Shown here: positions 26,516 through 34,314 of the stretch, one piece after another | Numbering within the stretch: the first letter of the stretch is position 1 | Layout of the letters: each line of letters begins with the position of its first letter | NCBI GenBank assembly: GCA_034439655.1 | Contig: JAWXAU010000070.1 | Location: 1 to 38,736, forward strand | From: Bacteroidota bacterium | GTDB lineage: Bacteria > Bacteroidota > Bacteroidia > UKL13-3 | Reading direction: 5' to 3' | Length of the DNA: 38,736 bases | The notes under the pieces: model-generated | What the model saw: only the letters and a program-made list of their open reading frames with translations | The model's database searches: none | Told to the model about the DNA's origin: nothing | Made by a program: the position numbers and the translations under genes

Positions 26516-27523
26516 ATGGTTTCATTCGCATTACATGTTACCACCAAAGCCCAATATTGGATTCCTTCCAATTCGGTTACCACAGCCACACTCAGTCCTG
26601 TTAGTATTAGTATACCCACACCTAATACCAATACCACAAATCATTTCTTGATAAGAAGAAATTTACTAAATGTGATACAAAATCCACCACCAACCTATTA
26701 CACACAAAACTATTTAAGGATTGAAAATTATACGCCACCTATCTTAGGCTTTCCAGCAATTACTACTCCTATATTTACCATAAACGATGATGGATATATA
26801 GGGCTTGGCGTAAACGATCCAACAAGTCCTCTGCATGTCAGTATCCCCTTCGATTATAACTTTAAAAGTTTTCACTTTACAAATAATAGTAGGCCTTCAA
26901 ACATATTAATCATTGGCGGGCAAACCCCTCCTTATGATAGACAACTGTTCTATGTTAATAGGTTATTCCAAGGAAGCTATGGTAAGATACCTCAAACCGA
27001 TGACCAAGGAATATTTTGGAGCGATGGCAAAACAAAAGCTACCAATGTGAGTGAGAATGTATATGATGAAACCGGTGAAATAACAGGCACAAGAACAGTT
27101 ACCAACTACTATAATACCAGCTCGGGTTTTGTTATTGCACCTTGGTATAACCCCACAAATACGAGCGATTTTAGAGGACTGCGAATAGCTAATAATGGTT
27201 TTGTGAGCATTAACAGCTCTAATAATTTTGGTTATGCTTTGGCGGTTAATGGCACTATAGGTGCTAAAGAAATAGAGTTGGATATAGCTATTAATTGGCC
27301 CGATTATGTGTTTGATAGTTCTTATCAGCTATACGATATTGATTCTCTGCGACACTATATAAATGCTAACCACCATTTACCAGGAATTCCCCCCGCAAGT
27401 AAAATGCAAGATCAAAAAATGAATGTGGCAGAAATGAATATTGCCTTGCTCAAAAAAATAGAGGAAATGACTTTGTATATGATACAGCTTGAAGAAAGGA
27501 TTAAAAAAGTGGAAGGGAAATAA
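26516..27523 (+). CDS. Secreted tail-fibre-like protein with out-of-frame signal peptide
   Basis: The 335-residue open frame has a C-terminus typical of Bacteroidota tail-fibre or cell-surface proteins: NWPDYVFDSSYQL, HHLPGIPPASKMQ and ALLKKIEEMTLYMIQLEERI, the last forming a short coiled coil. The open frame starts at an internal ATG. Upstream, an ATG at 26493 begins MKKLFF and then runs into a stop in the neighbouring frame. One additional T in the run at 26508-26511 would join this to LLMVSFALHVTTKAQ, a normal signal peptide. So the sequence as given lacks an intact secretion signal. This could be a real frameshift or a sequencing error. Confidence 0.7.
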   Translation: MVSFALHVTTKAQYWIPSNSVTTATLSPVSISIPTPNTNTTNHFLIRRNLLNVIQNPPPTYYTQNYLRIENYTPPILGFPAITTPIFTINDDGYIGLGVNDPTSPLHVSIPFDYNFKSFHFTNNSRPSNILIIGGQTPPYDRQLFYVNRLFQGSYGKIPQTDDQGIFWSDGKTKATNVSENVYDETGEITGTRTVTNYYNTSSGFVIAPWYNPTNTSDFRGLRIANNGFVSINSSNNFGYALAVNGTIGAKEIELDIAINWPDYVFDSSYQLYDIDSLRHYINANHHLPGIPPASKMQDQKMNVAEMNIALLKKIEEMTLYMIQLEERIKKVEGK

Positions 27524-27526
27524 TAA

Positions 27527-28053
27527 ATGAGAACCTTAAATTTTTTATTAATCTGTATTGTCATATTTGCAAGCTCAATTTTGCATGCAAGAGATATACA
27601 TGGGTATATTTCTTTTGGGGGGAATTTAGGGTATAGAACAAAGGGGGCTATTACATTAATACTAATAATCAAAAAAAAGTTGGTTTTTACGATTTAAAAC
27701 TTGGTATTGCTTATAATCTAAAAAAGAATACATTTATTACTGGCATTAAAGCCTATAGGGATATTGATATGGAAACACCTAATATGCTTGGCCATGTTAA
27801 TCGACACGGATTATTTATAAAATGGAATTATAAAATAAAAAATCAATATTATATTGGTGCTGAATATTCTAGATTAATAGCAGACAAGCATAACACATTT
27901 ACAAACAACACAATCAATATTTATTCAATATGTGCTGGTAAAACATTGTTAAAGAACCGCATAGGTTTTGAGGTAAAATGTGATTATGTTTCAATAACGC
28001 CAAAATGGATGAGCCATTTCAATAATTTTATAATTTTATATGTTAAAATATAA
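27527..28053 (+). pseudogene. Frameshifted small secreted beta-barrel-like protein
   Basis: ATG at 27527, 3 bases after the previous stop, starts a signal peptide (MRTLNFLLICIVIFASSILH) and then GYISFGGNLGYRTKG, after which the frame closes. One extra G in the run at 27643-27647 would lead directly into KGGYYINTNNQKKVGFYDLK and on through the open frame that ends at 28053. The joined product would be about 175 residues with alternating strand patterns (YYIGAEYSRL, IGFEVKCDYV) that suggest a small outer-membrane barrel or secreted beta protein. No family was recognised. The sequence as shown encodes no complete product. Confidence 0.65.
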
Positions 28054-28072
28054 TATTATATTATATTATATT
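28053..28072 (+). repeat. Tandem ATATT x4 microsatellite inside a signal-peptide region
   Basis: Four perfect ATATT units run from 28053 to 28072, just after an ATG at 28040. With four units the ATG frame closes after about 18 codons. With five units (or two) it would continue into the secreted protein at 28128. Such a repeat could switch expression on and off by slippage. Confidence 0.75.
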
Positions 28073-28127
28073 ATTATTACTTCTAAGTTTTATTAAGTGC
28101 GGTGCATTTAATCGACCCAATGATTCT

Positions 28128-28637
28128 ATGAAAAATGTGATTTTAATTCAGCCTACTTTGAATTTTAAAAAAACTTATAGTGGTAATTATTATTTGGATT
28201 TACAATATATACGTTTCACAAAACGAAATATTGGTGGGTATGCAGGTGTTGGTTATGGATATTATAGTTCAATCGGCTATTATCAAAAGAAGCCTTACTT
28301 TGCTAATCGGTTAATTAATTATGAGGTGGGTGTAGCATATAAAGTTTGCATGGCTAAAAATTTATACAACATAACAACTTTGGGTTATTATCAATTGACC
28401 GACAATACTTTAATATATCAAATGGATTCTACTTTTAAAAAATTCACAGGAGTACAAATTGCTGATATTTTATTTGTTCCAATTAATAATCATTTTTACG
28501 CTACTATAAATATTGGTTATTCAATTTCTAAAATTATTTTTAACTTTACTGATATTAATAACTATAATAAAATATCAACCATAAAATACAATGCCAATAA
28601 AGTATCTTTCCAAATCGCTTTTGCTTATAAATTTTGA
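28128..28637 (+). CDS. Small secreted beta-rich protein, possibly phase variable
   Basis: The open frame from 28128 encodes 169 residues rich in Tyr and alternating strands (YAGVGYGYYSSIGYYQ, FYATINIGYSISKIIFN, and a terminal FQIAFAYKF). The terminal aromatic residue resembles outer-membrane barrels. It has no signal peptide from this ATG. Reading the same frame upstream gives LLLLLSFIKCGAFNRPNDS, a lipoprotein-like signal, but no start codon. The matching start is probably the ATG at 28040, which overlaps the previous coding end by 14 bases and lies out of frame by one base because of the ATATT tract. No known family was recognised. Confidence 0.65.
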   Translation: MKNVILIQPTLNFKKTYSGNYYLDLQYIRFTKRNIGGYAGVGYGYYSSIGYYQKKPYFANRLINYEVGVAYKVCMAKNLYNITTLGYYQLTDNTLIYQMDSTFKKFTGVQIADILFVPINNHFYATINIGYSISKIIFNFTDINNYNKISTIKYNANKVSFQIAFAYKF

Positions 28638-28641
28638 ATAT

Positions 28642-29646
28642 ATGAAAATTATTTACTTATCTATATTTTTTTTATGTGGCATTTGCAAAGGCATCGCACA
28701 AAATATGATAATTAATGGCGGATTTGAAGATGCTCAGAAATCTAGTTTTACTGACAATCCCAATGAGTTTCTGGATCCAAGTAATTGTAGTGGAAATGGT
28801 TGTAATTGTAGTGGCCATGTTGCTGAATGGGGATCATCGTATGGTTCACCAGATATAACTTATGGCTCACCTAATAGTGGCCAATATGTAACCAACCAAT
28901 GTGGCGTTAGTGTTATAAGTATATACTCTTTCGATTGTTGCCCCATACCACAACTAAGCACCGTTAATATTGAAATATGCAATAAAAGTTTTTATCAACT
29001 GGGCCCGCAGGCTTTTACTTTTCTTAGCACCTACGGTTATATATTTCAATGGACAGCCACAAACCCAACCGATTTAAATTATTTAAGCAGTACAACTATT
29101 ATAGACCCTTCAATTACATTAGACCCCAATAATCCATTACCTACCTTCCCAATGCATTTATATTTAACAGGTACCAATGCTTGCGGCGTTTCTTTTAGCC
29201 AGGAGTATATATTGGATGGCAATCCGCAACAACCCATCGTACATTATATATCACCTGGTTATTGTTGGAATGCATCAGTACAAGCTTATGTATCTTGCAA
29301 TCCATTTTATCACAGTTCAACACAAATACTCGAATTGCCTTATCAGCTTTCAGACCAAACCGCTCCTCCTTTAACTATAGAGTACAAACAGTTAGTAGTA
29401 GAAGTATATAATGGAGGAGTACTTTTAGGCAATCCTATAATATTTAACTATGATGATCCCACTATGATAAATCAATTAAATAATAATTTAACAGCATTGG
29501 CAAAAAACAATACTTACAAATTAAATACTCCAATAAACATAGATTGTACAAAATCTATTGGTGTAGTAATTTATTACAGGAGAGATTGCGATATTTTTCC
29601 TCTACTTGGATTTGATTATGGCAATACAACTTTATGCATTTACTAA
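28642..29646 (+). CDS. Secreted protein, function unknown
   Basis: A 334-residue protein. The start is placed at the ATG at 28642, 4 bases after the previous stop, because it begins a signal peptide (MKIIYLSIFFLCGICKGIAQ); an ATG at 28591 lies inside the previous gene. The mature N-terminus, NMIINGGFEDAQ, is a common opening in Bacteroidota secreted proteins with galactose-binding-like folds. A Cys-rich stretch follows (CSGNGCNCSGH). No sorting domain is visible at the C-terminus, so T9SS export is not supported. The next gene starts 1 base after the stop, so the two are co-transcribed. No function is proposed. Confidence 0.75.
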   Translation: MKIIYLSIFFLCGICKGIAQNMIINGGFEDAQKSSFTDNPNEFLDPSNCSGNGCNCSGHVAEWGSSYGSPDITYGSPNSGQYVTNQCGVSVISIYSFDCCPIPQLSTVNIEICNKSFYQLGPQAFTFLSTYGYIFQWTATNPTDLNYLSSTTIIDPSITLDPNNPLPTFPMHLYLTGTNACGVSFSQEYILDGNPQQPIVHYISPGYCWNASVQAYVSCNPFYHSSTQILELPYQLSDQTAPPLTIEYKQLVVEVYNGGVLLGNPIIFNYDDPTMINQLNNNLTALAKNNTYKLNTPINIDCTKSIGVVIYYRRDCDIFPLLGFDYGNTTLCIY

Positions 29647-29647
29647 T

Positions 29648-30616
29648 ATGAAGAAATTATATATTATATTACTTTTATTTACCAGCACAGCATTTTATAA
29701 ATGTTACGGACAAATAGACACTATACCCAATGGTGGCTTTGAGCACTGGGAAGGACAGCAGAATTGTCAATATTATATCCCCAAACCCTGGGAAAACTAT
29801 TGCACAGATTATACAGGATTTATATTTACACATTTACTTCCTCATTCCTTTGAGCCATATAAAGACACAGCTACTTTATATCTTTTTTCACCTAATGATA
29901 AATCTCCCAACTTTGTAGAACAAACTTTCATCATACATTCCCGTCCAAAGGCATTTAGTATGATTGCTGGCTATAACTCTGGTATTAAAATAGCTGGGTT
30001 CAATGTTGTGATATTGATGTTAAAAGGGAAAGATACAGTAGCATATAATAACGAAAGCTCTGACCCAAAATATTACCGTTATTTAGGAGATACAGTATTG
30101 CCATTTGACTTTATTTTCCCAATTAAATACTATAATAATAATATACCTGATTATTGTTATATTAGACTAAATTCTGTTTCTAGACAATATACAAACTTTA
30201 CTAAAGGCGGAGGTACCTTATACGCAGATAATGTAAAATTTCTTGATACTGTTATGGAAAAAGGCGTTTGGCATCCTGATACAACAACACATAATGATAC
30301 AACCACCCATACAGATACTACAAAACACACTTCTATATATTATACTGCCGCACCCCCGCCACAACTTACTGTATGGCCCAACCCATCAAGTGGCGAAGTG
30401 TCTTTTAGTTTCAAAGCAACAGGCAACGGGTTATATACTTTAACTATATATGATATCACAGGCCGTTTGGTTTCTACACCCATCAAACAAACCCTGCAAA
30501 CAGGCAGCGATACCAAAGCCAATTGGGACTGCCCCAACTGCAACAGCGGCATATATACTTATATATTGCAAAGCCCTAGTGGTGTGCAAGCGGGCAAGGT
30601 GGTTTTGGTGAAGTAG
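29648..30616 (+). CDS. T9SS-secreted protein, function unknown
   Basis: A 322-residue cargo of the type IX secretion system. The ATG at 29648 begins the signal peptide (MKKLYIILLLFTSTAFYKCY); the ATG at 29606 lies inside the previous gene. The mature part opens with IPNGGFEHWEG, related to the neighbour's NGGFED. A Thr/His/Asp-rich linker (DTTTHNDTTTHTDTTKHT) precedes a type A sorting domain: LTVWPNPSSGEVSFSF, LTIYDITGRLVSTPI, GIYTYILQS and the final KVVLVK. The middle domain resembles a PCMD- or galactose-binding-like region, with low certainty. Confidence 0.85.
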   Translation: MKKLYIILLLFTSTAFYKCYGQIDTIPNGGFEHWEGQQNCQYYIPKPWENYCTDYTGFIFTHLLPHSFEPYKDTATLYLFSPNDKSPNFVEQTFIIHSRPKAFSMIAGYNSGIKIAGFNVVILMLKGKDTVAYNNESSDPKYYRYLGDTVLPFDFIFPIKYYNNNIPDYCYIRLNSVSRQYTNFTKGGGTLYADNVKFLDTVMEKGVWHPDTTTHNDTTTHTDTTKHTSIYYTAAPPPQLTVWPNPSSGEVSFSFKATGNGLYTLTIYDITGRLVSTPIKQTLQTGSDTKANWDCPNCNSGIYTYILQSPSGVQAGKVVLVK

Positions 30617-31190
30617 AACTATCTATTACATCATGTCCACGACAATAATTGTTGGGAGGATAATAGGATAATTTTTGGCCACCCATTAGACCTTTTTAAT
30701 AATCGCAAAGCACAAACCTTCTTACAATAACGTAACTAAACAATTGAAAGATATTTTAAAATACAGCAGTGATAGTTGAATAAATAACAGCATCCAAAAA
30801 GCAGTCGCTATGCATAAGCTACCGAGAATAAACGCAAGGAGGTAGCAGAAATAGGCTGATATTTATACAACGGTTTTTGCGAGGGGTTTCCCCGAAGGAA
30901 AAAATCATCTTTGTATTTTAAAACACTTTTGCTTACTTTTTGTGTAAAAAGTAAGGTCCTCGTGGCGAACGAGGCGACAAATAAAGCATTACAGTATTTT
31001 CGCTCCTAATATAATACCACTTGTAGGAATGCGTTAACGGTATAATGTAGCGACAACACAAGAATACAGGCTAAGATATTATGTATTATGCATTGAAATA
31101 AACATATACCCAATTTTCGAATTATGTAAGAGTTCTTTTACATAATTGCACTGACCGTACTATATTTGTCTCTTTAAAAAGATAAATTAA
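30617..31190. other. 574-base non-coding region with several hairpins
   Basis: No ORF with recognisable content was found on either strand. Hairpins are visible: GCTACC (30818-30823) with GGTAGC (30841-30846); GGGGtttCCCC (30883-30893); CTTACTTTTT/AAAAAGTAAG (30932-30941 and 30946-30955); and CCTCGT/ACGAGG (30958-30963 and 30969-30974). The last two adjoin. A small RNA or a decayed repeat cluster is possible. The right end carries the candidate promoter of the glycosyltransferase gene. Confidence 0.5.
31161..31168 (+). promoter_or_regulatory. Candidate -7 box for glycosyltransferase gene
   Basis: TATATTTG matches TAnnTTTG and lies 22 bases before the ATG at 31191. No clear -33 element was seen at the usual spacing. 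Confidence 0.4.
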
Positions 31191-32012
31191 ATGCTCTCCA
31201 TCATCATCCCAGTATATAATAAAATAGAAATCACTATTTCTTGCATTCAAAAAAACATAATACACTGTGAGCAAAAATCAGAATGGATTATTATAGACAA
31301 TAACTCCGATGAAGCTACCAAAGCAGGTTTGCTGCAATTGAAAAAATTTGCCGAAGAGAAAAATCATACATTTACTATCATACATGAAACAGAAAATACA
31401 GGTACCGCCCGTGCTTGGAACACAGGACTAGCTAAAGCCACAGGAACTTATATAGTAATTTTGAACAATGATTGTGTACTGATGCCCCATTGGGATACCG
31501 CAACAATTAAAGAAATTGAAACTGGCAAATTAGAATTGTTTACACCTTTCATTATCGAGCCACCCATGCTAAAAAACAAATACAATGAAAGCGATTTTTG
31601 GGAAGGGAAAAAAAACTGGAACTATTATCTTCAAAAGAATAAAAGACGAATTTGCAACGGAATTTTTGGTGGTGTTGTATTTGCGGCTAAAAAAGAAACA
31701 TTTGCGAAGATAGGATTATTTGATTCTAAATTCTGGCTCACTTTAGATGATATGGATTATATATACAAAGCGATGAAGATGGGTATAAAAACTGGCATAT
31801 CAGGAAATATCATAGGGTTTCACCATGTGTCATCTACGCGAAAAGAAATGAATATTAATGAGCAGGTGGCCGTTAATTATTTTAAAGAGAAATGGAACTG
31901 CGACTATGCCAAACAGGAAAATTCTTTTTGGAATAAGTTGAAAAGAAGTTACAGGAAAAAGTTGTTTTTATATACTGGAAAGTTGGGTAGAATTAATATG
32001 ATATTAAAATAG
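31191..32012 (+). CDS. Family 2 glycosyltransferase
   Basis: A 273-residue GT-A fold enzyme that transfers a sugar from a nucleotide-sugar donor, probably for surface polysaccharide or glycoprotein. The N-terminus LSIIIPVYNKIEITISCIQ is the typical GT2 opening. ENTGTARAWNTGLAKATG and the metal-binding-like YIVILNNDCVLMP follow. The second half has FGGVVFAAKKETFAKIGLFD and FWLTLDDMDYIYKAMKMGI, the usual acceptor-side acidic motif. It has no membrane segment. Acceptor and donor are unknown. It is followed by a hairpin repeat at 32018-32079 and converges with folK. Confidence 0.9.
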   Translation: MLSIIIPVYNKIEITISCIQKNIIHCEQKSEWIIIDNNSDEATKAGLLQLKKFAEEKNHTFTIIHETENTGTARAWNTGLAKATGTYIVILNNDCVLMPHWDTATIKEIETGKLELFTPFIIEPPMLKNKYNESDFWEGKKNWNYYLQKNKRRICNGIFGGVVFAAKKETFAKIGLFDSKFWLTLDDMDYIYKAMKMGIKTGISGNIIGFHHVSSTRKEMNINEQVAVNYFKEKWNCDYAKQENSFWNKLKRSYRKKLFLYTGKLGRINMILK

Positions 32013-32017
32013 AAACT

Positions 32018-32079
32018 TGTCAGTTTGAGTTTATCGAAGACGCTACCGTTTGTTAAACTTCGATAAACTCAGCATGGCA
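32018..32079. repeat. Hairpin repeat TGTCAGTTTGAG..., copy 2
   Basis: The left arm at 32018-32039 matches the arm at 5391-5412 with one base difference. The right arm at 32058-32079 is its imperfect inverse (CTTCGATAAACTCAG). It lies between convergent genes and so may work as a two-way transcript end. Confidence 0.7.
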
Positions 32080-32147
32080 ACCTAGACTTAACATAATTGA
32101 AACATTTATATGCAGAGCGGAAGAATAGTCCGCACGAATAAATTCCG

Positions 32148-32624
32148 CTAAACCCGTTCCACCTCCAAATCATCAGCACAAACCTCCAACAATTCTTTGA
32201 GCTTCTTATTTTTTACAGGATGTATAAACTCTGGGGCCAACTCACACAAAGGCTCTAATGTAAATCTTCTTTTATGCAATTGTGGATGCGGAACAGAAAG
32301 CAGATTACTATAATATATCACACTTCCCAAAAACAATATATCAATATCTATCATTCTTGGGCCCCATTTTTCTTTGCGTTCACGGCCCATTTCTTTTTCT
32401 ACCTTTTGCGTAATTTTAAATATTTGCTGTGGCCTAAGCGAAGTATGATATATAATAACTTGGTTGTAAAAATCGGGCTGCTGGGTATTGCCCCAAGCTT
32501 TGGTTTTATATAATGATGATAATTGATGATTGCCAAATTGGGCATCCAACAAACTTACAGCTTTATGAAGTTGCTCCACACTATTGCCCATATTGCTGCC
32601 TAACAATATATATAAATCCCTCAA
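32148..32624 (-). CDS. folK: 2-amino-4-hydroxy-6-hydroxymethyldihydropteridine pyrophosphokinase
   Basis: FolK transfers pyrophosphate from ATP to 6-hydroxymethyl-7,8-dihydropterin in folate synthesis. From the TTG at 32624 the protein has 159 residues, the usual size. The longer frame from an ATG at 32675 would run through the end of tsaC and adds an unlikely basic leader. The TTG overlaps the tsaC stop as TTGA, which fits coupled translation. Motifs are LYILLGSNMGNSVEQL at the start, KAWGNTQQPDFYNQV, and the signature EKEMGRERKEKWGPRMIDID, followed by VPHPQLHKRRFTLEPL. These give a confident family call. Confidence 0.93.
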   Translation of the reverse strand: MRDLYILLGSNMGNSVEQLHKAVSLLDAQFGNHQLSSLYKTKAWGNTQQPDFYNQVIIYHTSLRPQQIFKITQKVEKEMGRERKEKWGPRMIDIDILFLGSVIYYSNLLSVPHPQLHKRRFTLEPLCELAPEFIHPVKNKKLKELLEVCADDLEVERV

Positions 32625-33235
32625 GGCAATTCTCCTTTTCCCTGCCTGATAATTTCTGGCTCGTCGCCCGTACAATCAACTACGGTCGATGGAATATTCC
32701 CACCTGTTCCGCCATCAATCACGGCATCCACTTGCTGCTCGTAAGCTTCGTGAATTAATTCTGGGTCTGTTAAATATTCTTCCACCAAATCGGTACTATG
32801 CAATGAGGCTGACACCAGAGGTTCATCGAGCATTTCTATTAAAGTGCGGGTTATACTGCAGTCGGGCACACGGATACCAATAGTTTTTTTGGAGGTGTTT
32901 CTGAAAATTTTCGGGACATTATTATTGGCATTCAATATAAAAGTGAATGCTCCAGGCAAACAGGTTTTCATCATCCTGAAAACTGGATTGTTTATCTGCT
33001 GACAAAAATCGGAAAGGTGGCTCAAATCAGAACACAACAAGGACAAATTCGCCTTTTCAGGTTTTTTACCGATGAGTTTGCAAATGCGTTCAATTCCATT
33101 TTTATTATTTGCCCTACAAGCTATGGCATAGATGGTATCGGTAGGGATTATAATAATTCCATCCTTTTGCAAAAGCTCTACAGCTTTTTTGCATTCACGC
33201 TCATTGGGCGTTTTGGGATGGATAGTGAGCAGCAT
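32621..33235 (-). CDS. L-threonylcarbamoyladenylate synthase (Sua5/YciO/YrdC family)
   Basis: This protein belongs to the family that makes threonylcarbamoyl-AMP for t6A modification of tRNA. It has 204 residues. Family features are DGIIIIPTDTIYAIACRANN, RICKLIGKKPEKANLSLLC, LPGAFTFILNANNNVPKIF, TIGIRVPDCSITRTLIEML and the C-terminal VDAVIDGGTGGNIPSTVVDC. YciO-type paralogues share this plan, so TsaC or YciO cannot be separated by eye. It overlaps folK by 4 bases (TTGA), so the two share a transcript. Confidence 0.88.
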   Translation of the reverse strand: MLLTIHPKTPNERECKKAVELLQKDGIIIIPTDTIYAIACRANNKNGIERICKLIGKKPEKANLSLLCSDLSHLSDFCQQINNPVFRMMKTCLPGAFTFILNANNNVPKIFRNTSKKTIGIRVPDCSITRTLIEMLDEPLVSASLHSTDLVEEYLTDPELIHEAYEQQVDAVIDGGTGGNIPSTVVDCTGDEPEIIRQGKGELP

Positions 33236-33330
33236 AATATTTATATTGCTGCAAATTTACTAAGTTATTTACGATTTACGATTACCATACGGGCGAATGC
33301 TCTTCGTAATTTGTAAATCTGGCATATATC

Positions 33331-33362
33331 TACTCAAGTCCGATAGCTATCGGACCTGAGTA
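33331..33362. repeat. 32-bp palindrome with CCGATAGCTATCGG core
   Basis: The 16-base arm TACTCAAGTCCGATAG is inverted at 33347-33362 with one mismatch. The core CCGATAGCTAT also appears within the lptB upstream repeat near 17723. It is probably a dispersed repeat or a terminator between tsaC (divergent) and the small gene pair. Confidence 0.65.
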
Positions 33363-33416
33363 TATAAATGCCCTAATTCGTAAATCAACAATCGGAAAAT
33401 CGCAAATAAAAAAAAC

Positions 33417-33437
33417 CACCGTTAATCAGACGGTGGC
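33417..33437 (-). terminator. Intrinsic terminator of the small-gene pair
   Basis: Read on the minus strand, CCACCGT, a 7-base loop and ACGGTGG form a GC-rich hairpin followed by eight T. It lies about 38 bases after the stop codon of the gene at 33476. This is a textbook intrinsic terminator and supports the two upstream small ORFs being transcribed. Confidence 0.8.
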
Positions 33438-33475
33438 AATATCATTAATCCAAATTAATTATATATGTATCTATC

Positions 33476-33685
33476 TTATAAAAACATGAAGGGGTTGGTG
33501 CAAAACACTTTAATAATCAATAAAGAGAAAAATGTTTTGTTTGCATAAGCATTGATGTTCCTTGTAATACCTACAGGCATCAAGGCAGGAGTGTACTGCA
33601 TATTGGGCTGCCCCAAAGTGAAACGGTTATTACCTTTACGAAGGTTTTTGATTCTTTTTAACAAATTGGTGATTGTGCTTTTCAT
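33476..33685 (-). CDS. Small protein of unknown function (69 aa)
   Basis: This small ORF is supported by context. It has an intrinsic terminator 38 bases downstream and an AAGGAGAG Shine-Dalgarno-like sequence about 10 bases before its ATG, which is unusual for Bacteroidota. The product is basic at the N-terminus (LLKRIKNLRKGNNR) with a hydrophobic C-terminal stretch (FFSLLIIKVFCTNPFMFL) that could be a membrane anchor. No family was recognised. It follows the 90-residue gene by 19 bases. Confidence 0.5.
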   Translation of the reverse strand: MKSTITNLLKRIKNLRKGNNRFTLGQPNMQYTPALMPVGITRNINAYANKTFFSLLIIKVFCTNPFMFL

Positions 33686-33704
33686 TATTGTGCTCTCCTT
33701 TTAA

Positions 33705-33977
33705 TTATTTTTTGAATGTTTGACGGGCATACGAAGCTTTCAAAAGTGTTTTTTCGATAAGGCTCATATGGCAATAAGCGATTTCTTTAATAGTAACACT
33801 ATTAAGAAAGGCAACAACGTTCTCTTTCGAGTCGATGTTTTTTGTTTTTGTATTGAGTGTTACTTGTATCATTTTGTTGTCGCTTTTGATTGAGACAAAA
33901 TTGCAGGATACGGAAAGTTGAGAAACTTCAAGTTTTAGGTTTTTCTTACGGATGATTTGGGATTTAGAAAAGCCCAT
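33705..33977 (-). CDS. Small protein of unknown function (90 aa)
   Basis: A 90-residue ORF, upstream partner of the 69-residue gene. Content includes QIIRKKNLKLEVSQLSVSC, MIQVTLNTKTKNI and EIAYCHMSLIEKTLLKASYA. It looks like a small alpha/beta cytoplasmic protein with several lysines. No signal peptide, membrane segment or known motif was found. The shared terminator and close spacing (19 bases) suggest a two-gene operon. No function is proposed. Confidence 0.5.
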   Translation of the reverse strand: MGFSKSQIIRKKNLKLEVSQLSVSCNFVSIKSDNKMIQVTLNTKTKNIDSKENVVAFLNSVTIKEIAYCHMSLIEKTLLKASYARQTFKK

Positions 33978-34149
33978 TTAGTATGACCTATATCACCTTT
34001 CATATATTAACAATTGATTTTAAATACTTTATAAAACAAGCAAGTCCCTCAAAAAAGGTCTTATCTTACTTACATATCGATTTGCAAGGTGCTCACTTTT
34101 TGCAAGAAAATTAAAAAACCGCGTTTGAGGCTTCTAGATTTATCCCAAA

Positions 34150-34218
34150 TTCAGCATTATAAATGCTGAATCGATTAAGAAATTGTAATTCAATTTATAT
34201 AAAATTGAATTACAATTT
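34150..34218. repeat. Two adjacent perfect hairpins
   Basis: Within the 337-base gap (33978-34314) two perfect AT-rich inverted repeats lie side by side. ATTCAGCATT (34150-34159) pairs with AATGCTGAAT (34162-34171), and a 17-base arm AAATTGTAATTCAATTT (34180-34196) pairs with 34202-34218 across a 5-base spacer. They lie 96 bases before the deacetylase start, between divergent genes. The rest of the gap has no ORF. Confidence 0.75.
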
Positions 34219-34314
34219 CCATCCTCTGGCGGCGGCGTGATAAACCCAACCAAACCAAATAGTTCGGTTTTGCAAACCTTCAATTGATTAATTTGGGTTT
34301 ACTTTGCAAACGCA

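Noticed and set aside
26516-26530. ATG at 26516 as a true start of the tail-fibre-like protein
   Set aside because: It falls inside the signal peptide, which is complete only when read from the ATG at 26493 with one more base. The coding region is retained, with a note that the start is uncertain.
28053-28079. ATATT tract as an ordinary AT-rich promoter
   Set aside because: It overlaps the end of one coding region and lies just after an ATG in frame with a hydrophobic leader, which fits a coding repeat better. A promoter role is not excluded.
32625-32675. ATG at 32675 as the folK start
   Set aside because: It lies inside tsaC and gives an Arg-rich leader absent from FolK proteins. The TTG at 32624, in a TTGA overlap, gives the expected length.
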